Shown: positions 17,826-26,553, counted from the stretch's first letter. The stretch is DNA of 64,000 nucleotides from JAEUUM01 sp038326165 (GCA_038326165.1 JBBQJT010000003.1:46190-110189), one strand, 5' to 3'. Numbers and translations are program-made. Notes: generated from the letters alone by a model not told the origin.

Positions 17826-18805
17826 TTATTCATTCATGATGATCAATTTGAAAGATTGACTTTTGCCTAGATTGCCAGCAAAGGAAACCAAATACATTCC
17901 ATTGCTCAATGCATCGGTTTGGATGTCTAATTTCTGAATACCTTCCACTAGATTATATTGATTTTCTTGCATTGTCCTAACATACAAATCAACAATACTC
18001 ATTTTAACGATTCCGTTTCCTACCGCAATTATCTCAACAGTAAAATCTCTCTTTGTTGGATTTGGATAAATCTTGGATATACTGAGTTGCTCTGGATCAG
18101 ATGTGTCATTTAATTTATTTTCGATGGTGCTTAGGGCAGTATTGATTCTGATTGGCTCATTAAAATCAAAGAATATATCAGCATAACTGTTAATTTCATC
18201 ATTGGGAATCAATCCAACTACTGTATGTGTTGTGAACGAAAAAAATCCTTTGCTCAATTCTAATTCCACGATTTAGGATACAATTGAATATTTTCAAAGG
18301 TAAAAGTTAGGAGACCATTTTCTGTTAATCTTACTGTTGAAGGTTCTGAACTAAATACTGGCTGTAAGGTCTTCCAATTCAATTTGGGATCCAACTGACA
18401 CTCTACCACAACATTGGTGGCAAAATAAGTTCTGTAATTTTGAAAATGTACCATGTACTTCAAAACTGAATCTTTGACACTTATAAATCCTTTCTCTATT
18501 AGACCTTGTGGAGAAACTTGAATAAAATTAGGATCGTAAGAACCTATAATTGTTTCGTATCGCTGACCCACATTATCCCAAGGACTGTAATCTGTCAACC
18601 AATTGACCATAGGTAAAACATGTGTACAACTATCTCTGAAGTAAACCTCCGTTCCTAAGGGAATATTGGTTGGAACATTACAGTCAATTTTCACCAATTT
18701 GCTTTCTATAGGTATCAAACTTGGTATTGTATTGGCAGAGAATAAATTCAAAGCTGTATTATTGAGTCCCTTCCGAAAAGTAAATTTAACACTAAGGTTA
18801 AAAGA
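17826..18805 (-). pseudogene. Truncated, frameshifted T9SS type A cargo protein remnant
   Basis: Two overlapping minus frames make one protein. The upstream part (readable from about 18805 to 18260) carries the 'conserved repeat' beta domain seen before T9SS signals: a GYI/GFISVKDSVLKYMVHFQN-type strand followed by TFATNVVV-like and LTFTFENIQL strands. The downstream frame (18269-17826) continues it exactly as the family does (SKGFFSFTTHTVVG, then YADIFFDFNEPI) and ends in a T9SS sorting domain (IYPNPTKRDFTVEI...). The break is near 18262, consistent with a one-base deletion. Upstream, the frame meets a stop at 18806 with no start or signal peptide; the 18751 start is only a TTG. Probably a decaying cargo gene; a sequencing error could explain the frameshift but not the missing N-terminus. 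Confidence 0.8.
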
Positions 18806-19202
18806 TTAAGATTTGTATTGTATTGTTAATCAAATACTTCCCGTCAAAGTCCACCCCTTCAGGCAGTCACTCCTTTAGGTGCCGGGAGTCGCCGCCCATT
18901 TAGAGCATCGGATAAAGGGTGAAAAACAGCTGATTATCAAACAGTTGGTATTTTCGGAGTGGACCCAAAGATGATATTTTTTGAGTAAGTCCCCAAGGCT
19001 ACTATCCTTTTTAACCCAAAGTCAGCACCATACGCTGAATCGACGAAATTTTTGGTTATTCCTAAAATTTATTGGGTGTGATGAGTCAACATAATTAAAG
19101 ATTTTCTTTACTTATAAGGCTTGCCCAGTGGCTAAATTTACTAAATCGGATTTTGGCTTAAAATCACACCTACTGAATTCAATTTACAAATAGAACATTT
19201 TA
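18806..19202. other. Gene-free stretch with GC-rich inverted repeat and a dispersed repeat
   Basis: No ORF with family resemblance. The part at 18848-18965 is GC-richer than its surroundings and bounded by GTCCACCCC and GGAGTGGAC in inverted orientation. The part at 19033-19158 is a copy of a repeat also found at 52184-52300. The origin of the GC-rich unit is unknown. Confidence 0.5.
19033..19158. repeat. Dispersed intergenic repeat, copy A
   Basis: Shares ordered blocks with 52184-52300: CTGAATCgACGAAATTTTT, CcaAAATTT, GTCAACc, AATTAAAGATTTTC, and cGGATTTTGG, with small gaps between. It begins about 45 nt past the stop codon of the ggt gene on the minus strand. Similar spacing and order of five blocks make chance unlikely, although overall identity is only moderate. 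Confidence 0.6.
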
Positions 19203-20921
19203 TCACTTGCATATTTCCACATCATCATCTCCCCTTCTGTCTGCAACACCTATATACTTGCCTTCTTTTGTCCGAAATATGGCCTCTACTTTTCCCAACT
19301 CCTCTCTAATTTTAATCTGGTATCCTTTGACTTTCAAAGCTTTCATCATTTCATCCGAAAATCCATTTTTTTCAAGTACCAATTGATCTGGCTTCCATTG
19401 ATGGTGATAACGATAAGATTGAACACAATCAAAAGGGGACATTGAAAAACTTGTAAAGTTTAAAAACACTTGTAATACTGTCGATGGTATTGTTGATCCT
19501 CCCGGTGATCCAATGATTGCATGAACGACACTATCTTTTGTAACAATGATTGGAGTCATACTACTCAACATCCTTTTGCCGGGTTCAATCGCATTTGCAC
19601 GCGAACCAATCAAGCCATAAGAATTAGGAGTACCTGGCTTGATACTAAAGTCATCCATTTCATTATTGAGCAGATAACCGCCATCAGCTACTACCTTACT
19701 TCCATAGGCCCCATTTAATGTTGTTGTAATACTTACTGCATTTCCCCATTGATCAATAATACTGAAATGGGTTGTTTCATCCGATTCTTTCGACGATTCC
19801 CATACACCTGGCAAGATGGAATCAATCGGGGTTGCTTGCTCAAAACTAAAATTCGATATTCGGTCTTTCAAATAGGATTCGGAAGTCAGTTCACTTGTTC
19901 GATCTTTTATATAATCCGGATCGCCCATATATTTTGATCGATCAGCAAATGCGCGTCTTTCTGCCTCAGTTATTAAATGGATGGTCCTTTCATCGTGCTG
20001 TCCCCACTCCGCAATCGGAAAATCCTCGATCATTCCCAAAACTTGTCGCATGATCAAACCACCGCTACTGGGCAGTGGAATTGAATAATAGGAATAATCT
20101 TTCCAAGTCCCTTTAATCGGTTTACGCCAGACAGATTTATAAGTTTTTAAGTCCTCTAGGGTAATTATCCCACCATGTCGTTGAATTTGATTACACAACT
20201 GATGACCCAAAGCACCTTCATAAAAAACATGCCTTCCACCTCTTACTATATTGGAAAATGTTGCTGCCAATTTTTTCTGCTGAAGTATATCACCTTCCTT
20301 CCAATCCCCTTCCTTCGTAAACTCCACGGCGCGGTCATTCACATTTAAGAATGTAGATTTTGCTTCATTCAGATCTTGGGCTTCTGTGGCGGTGATTGCA
20401 AACCCTCTTCTAGCTAGCTTTATGGATGGCTCAACCAATATAGACATCTTCCTCAATCGACTAAACTTTGAATACATCTCGTATATTCCATCTACTGTAC
20501 CTGGAACACCAATTGCCAGAGATCCATCGATTGAAGTATTTTGAACAACATTGCCCAAACTATCCAAATACATATCTTTTCGAGCCGCAATTGGGGCTTT
20601 TTCTCGAAAATCAAGTGCAATAGCTTCCCCATTCGCAGGCTTATAAACCATAAAACCACCTCCGCCAATATTGCCCGCAATAGGATAAACAACGGTGAGC
20701 GCATATTGAACTGCTATGGCAGCATCTATTGCATTGCCACCCAGTTCAAGAATTTCAGCGCCTACTGCTGAAGCTAAGGGATGAGCAGTTACAACTATTC
20801 CCTTCGATCCAATTCCTTGTTTTTCAGATGTATAGTTGATAAATCTACTTGCTTTTTTGGCACAAGACCCATTTAAGAACAAGCTTAAAATAATTAAAAT
20901 ATAAAAATATTTATTTTTCAT
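19203..20921 (-). CDS. ggt: Gamma-glutamyltransferase, lipoprotein-anchored
   Basis: 572 residues. Gamma-glutamyltransferase, an N-terminal-nucleophile hydrolase that splits glutathione and other gamma-glutamyl compounds outside the cytoplasm. The proenzyme cuts itself before the catalytic Thr in DETTHFSIID (second Thr). Other family marks: AHPLASAVGAEIL, GGNAIDAAIAVQYAL, GNIGGGGFM, the small-subunit strand NNEMDDFS, and the oxyanion loop GSPGGSTIP. The N-terminus is a lipoprotein signal with lipobox NGSC, so the enzyme is likely membrane-anchored in the periplasm or outer membrane. Length matches the usual ~550-580 residues. It stands alone; the nearest upstream transcription unit diverges, and no clear terminator follows it, only a repeat copy. 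Confidence 0.95.
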   Translation of the reverse strand: MKNKYFYILIILSLFLNGSCAKKASRFINYTSEKQGIGSKGIVVTAHPLASAVGAEILELGGNAIDAAIAVQYALTVVYPIAGNIGGGGFMVYKPANGEAIALDFREKAPIAARKDMYLDSLGNVVQNTSIDGSLAIGVPGTVDGIYEMYSKFSRLRKMSILVEPSIKLARRGFAITATEAQDLNEAKSTFLNVNDRAVEFTKEGDWKEGDILQQKKLAATFSNIVRGGRHVFYEGALGHQLCNQIQRHGGIITLEDLKTYKSVWRKPIKGTWKDYSYYSIPLPSSGGLIMRQVLGMIEDFPIAEWGQHDERTIHLITEAERRAFADRSKYMGDPDYIKDRTSELTSESYLKDRISNFSFEQATPIDSILPGVWESSKESDETTHFSIIDQWGNAVSITTTLNGAYGSKVVADGGYLLNNEMDDFSIKPGTPNSYGLIGSRANAIEPGKRMLSSMTPIIVTKDSVVHAIIGSPGGSTIPSTVLQVFLNFTSFSMSPFDCVQSYRYHHQWKPDQLVLEKNGFSDEMMKALKVKGYQIKIREELGKVEAIFRTKEGKYIGVADRRGDDDVEICK

Positions 20922-21009
20922 CTATTTAATAAAATTTGGCTTTTTGGTACGGTATTTGGTTTAATTTATGTACGATCGATTCATTCGATAACAACAATTA
21001 GTATCAAAT

Positions 21010-21285
21010 ATAATCCCTTGAATGACATCCTTAACTGGATGCGCCAAAAGTAATGCTTTTGGTGACTAAAGTCGTTCAATGTTGGCTATACCTCTTCACA
21101 AAAGAAGGTTAGGGATTATCCCAGGTTAATAAACAACAATTATTACAGGACAATTGCAATTTCCCAATGCGAGATTGCTGTAGTCAACGTTAACGATTTG
21201 CTCTGTAATTGATTAACTCGTTTGTCTAGTTATTTTCATGGTTATGTTTTGTGTCATCTGATCCTTCAGGTGACACTTTTTTTTT
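21010..21285 (+). ncRNA. Candidate structured RNA (small RNA or 5' leader with terminator)
   Basis: Visible stems: P1 ATAATCCC/GGGATTAT (21010-21017 with 21112-21119); stacked directly on it P2 TTGAATGAC/GTCGTTCAA (21018-21026 with 21071-21079, one G.U); inside P2 a hairpin ATCC/GGAT (21027-21040) and a 9-bp hairpin CGCCAAAAG/CTTTTGGTG (21042-21064); a small hairpin between P2 and P1; then GCAATTTC/GAGATTGC (21156-21178); and finally a perfect 11-bp terminator. The nesting and perfect pairing argue for a functional RNA. It could be a free sRNA or a riboswitch-like leader controlling the gene that starts at 21355. I do not recognise TPP, cobalamin, SAM, 6S, tmRNA, RNase P or SRP consensus sequences in it. 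Confidence 0.5.
21251..21285 (+). terminator. Strong intrinsic terminator without an upstream gene
   Basis: GTGTCATCTGA-TCCT-TCAGGTGACAC forms an 11-bp stem (one G.U pair) and is followed by nine T residues. It lies 70 nt before the PorV/PorQ-like start, with no plus-strand protein gene for more than 7 kb upstream, which is the main reason to postulate an RNA gene or attenuated leader here. Confidence 0.85.
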
Positions 21286-21354
21286 GCACAAAGTAATGCA
21301 TTGCCAAAATATACGTTATAGCTTCGTGTCACCAATTTTAATCAGCGCATTCCA

Positions 21355-22464
21355 ATGAAAAAAACAGCTTACCTCTCATTCATTTTATGTCTTTTAAGTT
21401 TTTATGCGTCGGAAGCTCAAGTATTCAGCAACGATTTCCTAAATATCGGTTACGGTGCAAGAGCACAAGCCCTATCCGGAGCTGTATCAGCAACAGCACG
21501 TGATGTTTCAGCAAGCTATTGGAATCCTGCCGGCTTGAGTGGTCAAGAAAGTCCTTTGTCAATAGCTGGAATGCACGCTGAATGGTTTGCAGGAATAGCG
21601 AAATATGACTTTATTGGGATTTCCAAAACCCTCAATGCTGAGAAAGAATCAGTAGGTGGAATATCTGTAGTACGCTTCGGTATTGACAATATTCCCAATA
21701 CTCTCAATCTGGTAAATGCGGATGGCAGTATCAATTATGACAATGTATATTCGTTTTCAGCCGCAGATTATGCGGTGCTTTTGAGCTATGCTCAAAGACT
21801 TGGCAAAAAAGGAAGTCCATACAGCATAGGTGGTAACGTGAAAATCATCAACCGAAACGTAGGCGAATTTGCGCAGTCTTGGGGATTTGGCCTTGATATT
21901 GGCTTACGTTATCAAAAGAACAATTGGATGGCTGGTGCTTTACTTCGCGATGCCACTGGCACTTTCAACGCGTGGAGTTTTAACTTTACTGACGCAGAGA
22001 GGGCAACCCTGCAGGCAACTGGCAACTTGGTACCCGAAAGCTCAATTGAAACTACAAGGCCTACTCTGATCCTAGGAGGAGCTTATCGTTGGAATTTCAA
22101 CCAAACATATAGCTTGTTAACCAGTGTGGATGCTTGGATCAATACTGATGGTCAACGCAACGTATTAATCAGCAGCAAAACCATCAATATCGATCCACGG
22201 GTTGGTCTAGAATTCTCCTACAAAAACCTCGTTTTCTTGCGTGGAGGGGTCGGTAAGTTTCAAAGACAAACGGATGACATCGATGTCAATAAAAAAACCT
22301 TGAGTGTATTACCTACCTTTGGTGTCGGTCTTAAATTGGGGCGATTCCATATCGATTATGCTCAAACGGATATTGGCAACAGTTCGGCTTTGTTGTACTC
22401 TAATATTTTCAGCCTACAATTGGATTTTGCCAAAAGAAAAACAGCGAAGCCTCCTGTCGAATAA
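21355..22464 (+). CDS. PorV/PorQ-family outer-membrane protein
   Basis: 369 residues with a signal peptide ending ...YASEAQ. The mature N-terminus FLNIGYGARAQALSGA followed by ASYWNPAGLSG is the hallmark of the PorV/PorQ family (FadL-like beta-barrels that, in T9SS, shuttle or anchor cargo; other members have unknown roles). The rest alternates beta strands typical of a 14-stranded barrel and ends with a strand (LYSNIFSLQLDFAKRK) plus a short basic tail. Whether this copy is a core T9SS PorV or an accessory paralogue cannot be decided from the sequence. Its transcription may be controlled by the structured leader and terminator directly upstream. The next gene, moaA, begins 197 nt later and probably has its own promoter. 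Confidence 0.85.
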   Translation: MKKTAYLSFILCLLSFYASEAQVFSNDFLNIGYGARAQALSGAVSATARDVSASYWNPAGLSGQESPLSIAGMHAEWFAGIAKYDFIGISKTLNAEKESVGGISVVRFGIDNIPNTLNLVNADGSINYDNVYSFSAADYAVLLSYAQRLGKKGSPYSIGGNVKIINRNVGEFAQSWGFGLDIGLRYQKNNWMAGALLRDATGTFNAWSFNFTDAERATLQATGNLVPESSIETTRPTLILGGAYRWNFNQTYSLLTSVDAWINTDGQRNVLISSKTINIDPRVGLEFSYKNLVFLRGGVGKFQRQTDDIDVNKKTLSVLPTFGVGLKLGRFHIDYAQTDIGNSSALLYSNIFSLQLDFAKRKTAKPPVE

Positions 22465-22538
22465 TCTGTAGGCTTTTGAGCCGGCAATGCCAATCTAGTA
22501 CTTGAGGTCTGAATAACGAGATAGATCATTTCAGTACC

Positions 22539-22554
22539 TTATTTCATGAAATAA
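22539..22554. promoter_or_regulatory. Palindromic operator candidate upstream of moaA
   Basis: TTATTTCATGAAATAA, a perfect 16-bp palindrome (18 bp with the flanking C and G), 107 bp before the moaA start. The same 16 bp recur at 60589-60604. Such a site fits a dimeric transcription factor; which one is unknown. Confidence 0.5.
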
Positions 22555-22660
22555 GTATCTCTTCATTTGCGATATTTTCTAGGCTTCATAAAAATTATAA
22601 GCAAAACAAATTGCCATTCCCTGAACTATCAGCATCTTTGCTCATTGTAATTGTGATAAA

Positions 22661-23647
22661 ATGCTCATAGACAACCACGGAAGACCAATCAATTATGTTC
22701 GCATTGCAGTTACAGATCGTTGTAATCTGCGGTGCACGTACTGCATGCCTGAGGAAGGCCTGGACTGGATTAAAAGACAAGATCTTTTGAGCTATGAGGA
22801 GCTTCAACGAATTGTATGCATTTTCTTAAAATTAGGAGTCAATAAAATAAGAATTACTGGCGGTGAGCCATTCGTCCGTAGGGATTTGATCCATTTTATG
22901 ACCCAAATAGCCTGCTACACCGAACTTCAAAAATTAACATTAACTACCAACGGGACCATAATTTCTCCACATCTTCCAATGCTCAAACAAATTGGAGTCA
23001 AGGATATAAATTTGAGTTTGGATAGCCTCAAACGAGATCGATTTTACGCAATTACCAGAAGAGATGATTTTGAAACCGTTTGGAATGCTATGAATGAAAT
23101 GCTGGATTTTGGATTTCATGTCAAACTCAATGTGGTAGTAATTGATGGCATCAATACTGATGAGGTCAATTCCTTTGTCAGCTTAACCAAAGATCTGAAT
23201 ATTGACGTTCGGTTTATAGAAGAAATGCCCTTCAACGGTCAAGGAATCACACATTCAAGCCACTGGAACGACAAACAAATTCTATTTGAAATAAAACGTA
23301 AATATCCTCAATTAACAAAATTAAAAGACCCAGATTATTCAACAGCGATTCACTACCAAGTACCAGGATTTAAAGGAAAAATAGGCATTATTGCAGCTTA
23401 CTCAAGAAACTTTTGTGGGACTTGCAATAGATTGAGGCTTACAACGCAAGGACTGCTTCAAACTTGCCTTTACTCGCATGGAGGAATTGACTTGAAAGCT
23501 ATGTTAAGAGAAGGGTGGCCTGATGAGGCAATAGAAAACGCAATCAAATCTGCAGTCAATAATAGACACAAAGATGGATGGGAGGCTGAAAAGGAAGCCT
23601 TAACCATGTTTCCATCTCATTCCTCAATGGCTAAAATTGGTGGATAA
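22661..23647 (+). CDS. moaA: GTP 3',8-cyclase MoaA
   Basis: 328 residues. Radical-SAM enzyme that, with MoaC, converts GTP to cyclic pyranopterin monophosphate, the first step of molybdenum-cofactor synthesis. The SAM cluster motif is C21-x3-C25-x2-C28 (DRCNLRCTYCMP), followed by ITGGEPFVRRD; the C-terminal [4Fe-4S] ligands are in FCGTCNRLRL and LQTCLYS. The chain ends in the double glycine (MAKIGG) required in MoaA proteins, so the gene is complete. moeA follows with 1 nt between the stop and its ATG, forming the head of a Moco operon (moaA-moeA-moaC-mobA). Confidence 0.97.
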   Translation: MLIDNHGRPINYVRIAVTDRCNLRCTYCMPEEGLDWIKRQDLLSYEELQRIVCIFLKLGVNKIRITGGEPFVRRDLIHFMTQIACYTELQKLTLTTNGTIISPHLPMLKQIGVKDINLSLDSLKRDRFYAITRRDDFETVWNAMNEMLDFGFHVKLNVVVIDGINTDEVNSFVSLTKDLNIDVRFIEEMPFNGQGITHSSHWNDKQILFEIKRKYPQLTKLKDPDYSTAIHYQVPGFKGKIGIIAAYSRNFCGTCNRLRLTTQGLLQTCLYSHGGIDLKAMLREGWPDEAIENAIKSAVNNRHKDGWEAEKEALTMFPSHSSMAKIGG

Positions 23648-23648
23648 A

Positions 23649-24857
23649 ATGCCAACAAGAGATTTTATTACTGTACAGGAAGCAACTGAATTGGTGCTGA
23701 ATGAAGCAAGAAATTTTGGCAATGAGACAATTGATTTACAAGAGGCCTTGGGCAGAGTCCTAGCTCAAGATATTGTTGCCGATAGGGATATACCTGCTTT
23801 CCACCGAGTGGCTATGGATGGGATTGCTGTACAATATAACAAGCATTCTTTGGTTCATCAACTTTGGTCCATTCAAGCTACCCAAGCTGCAGGACAAGCA
23901 CCATTGAAATTATTGAATACCACTTATTGTATTGAAATTATGACTGGAGCTTCGCTTCCTTCAAATTGCGACACGGTTATCCCTTATGAGCACCTAACAA
24001 TAGAAAATGGGGTGGCTGCACTCAAATCACGTATTCAAGTTAATACAGGGCAAAACATTCATAATAAAGCCAAAGATGCCTCAAAAGATGATGTCCTCCT
24101 AAATTCTGGAAAACGCATTAATTCTGGTATTGTCCAACTCGCAGCATCAGTTGGTTTGACTCAAATAAGCTTGAAGCAACTTCCAAAAATAGCCATTATT
24201 ACTACAGGAGATGAAGCAATTTCCCCCGAATTGATACCACTCCAGCACGAAATTCGTCAAAGCAACGATAGCTACATTCGCAGTATTCTATTTCAACATC
24301 AACTGCAAGCAGATCATTTTCACCTCAGAGATTCAATTCAGGAAATAGAAATCAGTCTCAAGAAACATTTGGCAGAATATGATTCTATCATTCTAACAGG
24401 AGGAGTATCAATGGGTAAATTTGATTATTTACCCGGCATCTTAGAAGAACTGGGAGTATCCAAGATTTTTCATAAAATTCAACAGCGTCCCGGTAAGCCA
24501 TTTTGGTTTGGCAAGGCAAAATCCAGTTGTTTGGTTTTTGGATTTCCTGGCAATCCGGTTTCGACTGCTTTGTGTATGCTAAGATATTTTATACCTTGGC
24601 TGAATAAATCTTTGGATCAAAACCCTGCTCCAGTCTATGCGAAATTGGACGAAGCAATTGATTTCGACAAAGATTTGAGCTACTTTGCATTGGTAAATCT
24701 GGAACACAGAACTGACGGAATGAGCTATGCCCAACTTAATAAAGGAAATGGGTCGGGTGATTTTATCAGCCTTGCAACATCAAACGCGTTTTTAGAACTT
24801 TCGCCTGACGATAAACCCTTTGAAAAAGGAAAATTATTTCAAGTTTGGGCATATTGA
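23649..24857 (+). CDS. moeA: Molybdopterin molybdenumtransferase MoeA
   Basis: 402 residues from the ATG at 23649, 1 nt after the moaA stop; a TTG at 23637 would overlap moaA and is less likely. MoeA inserts molybdate into adenylylated molybdopterin. Visible family features: the N-terminal DIVADRDIPAFHRVAMDGIA, MTGASLPSNCDTVIPYEH, the MoCF-binding core IAIITTGDE with SNDSYI, ILTGGVSMGKFDYLP, and PGNPVSTALCM. The C-terminal beta domain (domain IV) is present. Length is typical (about 390-410). The chain is translated with moaA; moaC starts about 80 nt downstream. Confidence 0.96.
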   Translation: MPTRDFITVQEATELVLNEARNFGNETIDLQEALGRVLAQDIVADRDIPAFHRVAMDGIAVQYNKHSLVHQLWSIQATQAAGQAPLKLLNTTYCIEIMTGASLPSNCDTVIPYEHLTIENGVAALKSRIQVNTGQNIHNKAKDASKDDVLLNSGKRINSGIVQLAASVGLTQISLKQLPKIAIITTGDEAISPELIPLQHEIRQSNDSYIRSILFQHQLQADHFHLRDSIQEIEISLKKHLAEYDSIILTGGVSMGKFDYLPGILEELGVSKIFHKIQQRPGKPFWFGKAKSSCLVFGFPGNPVSTALCMLRYFIPWLNKSLDQNPAPVYAKLDEAIDFDKDLSYFALVNLEHRTDGMSYAQLNKGNGSGDFISLATSNAFLELSPDDKPFEKGKLFQVWAY

Positions 24858-24938
24858 CAAACTAATTGACCTCATTTTTTAAACACTTAAAGTATTCTAG
24901 TATCTTTAGAAGAATAAGTTAGACCAAAAAAGGACCAA

Positions 24939-25412
24939 ATGAAAGACTTGACTCACCTAAATGAATCTGGCATTGCCAACATGGTCGATGTGAGTGACAA
25001 ACTGAACACAAAACGTATTGCTATTGCAGAATGCAAGCTCAGCTTTCCAGCAGATATTAGTTTGGTTTTTGAAAATGGTGACATCATGACCAAAAAAGGA
25101 GGAGTCATTCAAACTGCAACCATAGCAGGAATAATGGGTGCTAAAAACACAAGCAATTTGATTCCACTCTGCCATCAAATTCCACTTGATAACTGTGACA
25201 TAGATATGCAATTCGATGACAATACACTCACAATTTCATGCAAAGTAACTACAACTTCAAAAACCGGTGTGGAAATGGAAGCATTGACAGGATGTACCAT
25301 TGCAGCCTTAACCGTTTACGATATGTGTAAAGCTATGAGTCATGAAATATTGATTCAGCAAACCCGCTTAATTCACAAATCTGGAGGAAAAAGTGAATAC
25401 AACGCACAATAA
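24939..25412 (+). CDS. moaC: Cyclic pyranopterin monophosphate synthase MoaC
   Basis: 157 residues. Acts after MoaA to form cPMP. Family motifs: LNESGIANMVDVSDK at the N-terminus, GDIMTKKGGVIQTATIAGIMGAK (shortened here: the KKGG and GIMGAK elements), the LIPLCHQIPLDNC helix with the conserved CH, VEMEALTG with the catalytic Glu/Asp region, and a C-terminal KSGGKS. Length is typical. Its last 20 nt overlap the start of the mobA fusion gene, so the two are very likely translationally coupled. Confidence 0.97.
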   Translation: MKDLTHLNESGIANMVDVSDKLNTKRIAIAECKLSFPADISLVFENGDIMTKKGGVIQTATIAGIMGAKNTSNLIPLCHQIPLDNCDIDMQFDDNTLTISCKVTTTSKTGVEMEALTGCTIAALTVYDMCKAMSHEILIQQTRLIHKSGGKSEYNAQ

Positions 25413-26553
25413 ACACAGCAAATTGGTTCGCCCTGAAATAGGCAATTTTCATAGGTGCGAATGGGCAATACTGGGATCAAACTGCTCAACTATCCAAGAA
25501 CTTGCCAATTTTATCCTGATGAAACTTCAAGAGCAGTTTTTTGGTGGTTTCTTGGATATGAAGCATGAAGAAGAAAACCAGGAAGAATATTGCGGCAAGC
25601 TAATTATTGAACACAGCAATGCTTGTCGTGAAATAAAGACTTCCAAAAATAATCCATCAATTCCTTTTACCGACTGGGCTTCACAAGATTATCTTTTAAT
25701 CAATGGCAATCATTATACTGCACAAAACCAGATAGTGATAATAGATCAGCTAAAAGAACAATCACTCAAAAAGAGAGCTGCACAATTGACCAATGTAGAA
25801 TTATTGATCCAAACCTCCGAAAATCAGTTGCCAGAGTATGTCAAAGAATTGATTCCCAATTGGCAGACGATTCAATTAGTGCACATCAACCAAAAAGAGC
25901 AAATAGCTGAGTTCATTTTTCATAAAATTAAAAACCAAATTCCACCCTTAAAAGGATTGGTTTTAGCAGGAGGCAAAAGCACCAGAATGGGAGAAGATAA
26001 AAGTGAACTCTGCTGGCACAATAAGGCACAAAAATATCATGTAGCAGACCTATTGACAAAGTATTGCAATGATGTTTACATTTCATGCCAAGCAGGCAAT
26101 ATTCATTCAATCGATTCCGATTACAAAGTGCTTGAAGACCAATTTTTAGATTTAGGACCCTTTGGAGCAATATTAACCGGGTTTAGGACTGACCCCAATG
26201 CAGCTTGGTTGGTTGTTGCTTGTGACTTGCCATTAGTTGATTCAAATGCTATTGAAACCTTGATTAAAAATCGAGATTCTTCAAGAATTGCAACGTGCTA
26301 CTTTAACAGTGAAACTAATTTTCCAGATCCATTATTGACCATTTGGGAACCTAAGGCGTATCCTTTTCTACTTCAATACTTAAGCCAAGGAATTTCATGT
26401 CCACGCAAAGTATTGATCAACAACCCAATAAATATTATTGATCCAGTTGTTCCAGACTTATTAATGAACGCCAATACCCAAGAAGATCGAATCAATATCG
26501 AGAAAATAATCGAACAACGAAAATCAGAATCAGTTCCTCCTAATATAATCTAA
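25393..26553 (+). CDS. mobA: MobA guanylyltransferase fused to degenerate MobB-like domain
   Basis: 386 residues from a GTG with a strong ribosome-binding site (GGAGGAAA) just before it, overlapping moaC by 20 nt. The C-terminal half (from ~190) is MobA, which adds GMP to Mo-molybdopterin: LVLAGGKSTRMGEDKS is the nucleotide-binding loop, followed by LGPFGAIL and VACDLPLVD. The N-terminal ~185 residues resemble MobB (EWAILGSNCSTIQELANFIL takes the place of the P-loop strand and helix; YLLINGNHY resembles its Walker B strand) but the GxxGxGK(S/T) P-loop is absent, so it should not bind GTP in the usual way. This fusion occurs in other Bacteroidota as I recall. The 3' end overlaps the convergent fic gene by 24 nt. 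Confidence 0.9.
   Translation: MNTTHNKHSKLVRPEIGNFHRCEWAILGSNCSTIQELANFILMKLQEQFFGGFLDMKHEEENQEEYCGKLIIEHSNACREIKTSKNNPSIPFTDWASQDYLLINGNHYTAQNQIVIIDQLKEQSLKKRAAQLTNVELLIQTSENQLPEYVKELIPNWQTIQLVHINQKEQIAEFIFHKIKNQIPPLKGLVLAGGKSTRMGEDKSELCWHNKAQKYHVADLLTKYCNDVYISCQAGNIHSIDSDYKVLEDQFLDLGPFGAILTGFRTDPNAAWLVVACDLPLVDSNAIETLIKNRDSSRIATCYFNSETNFPDPLLTIWEPKAYPFLLQYLSQGISCPRKVLINNPINIIDPVVPDLLMNANTQEDRINIEKIIEQRKSESVPPNII

Larger units (their letters stand above)
20922..21354. other. Divergent intergenic region holding a structured RNA candidate
   Basis: 433 bases between ggt (minus) and the PorV/PorQ-like gene (plus) with no credible protein-coding frame. It holds the nested stems described at 21010-21285. 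No match to TAnnTTTG was found at a position that would clearly start this RNA. Confidence 0.6.
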
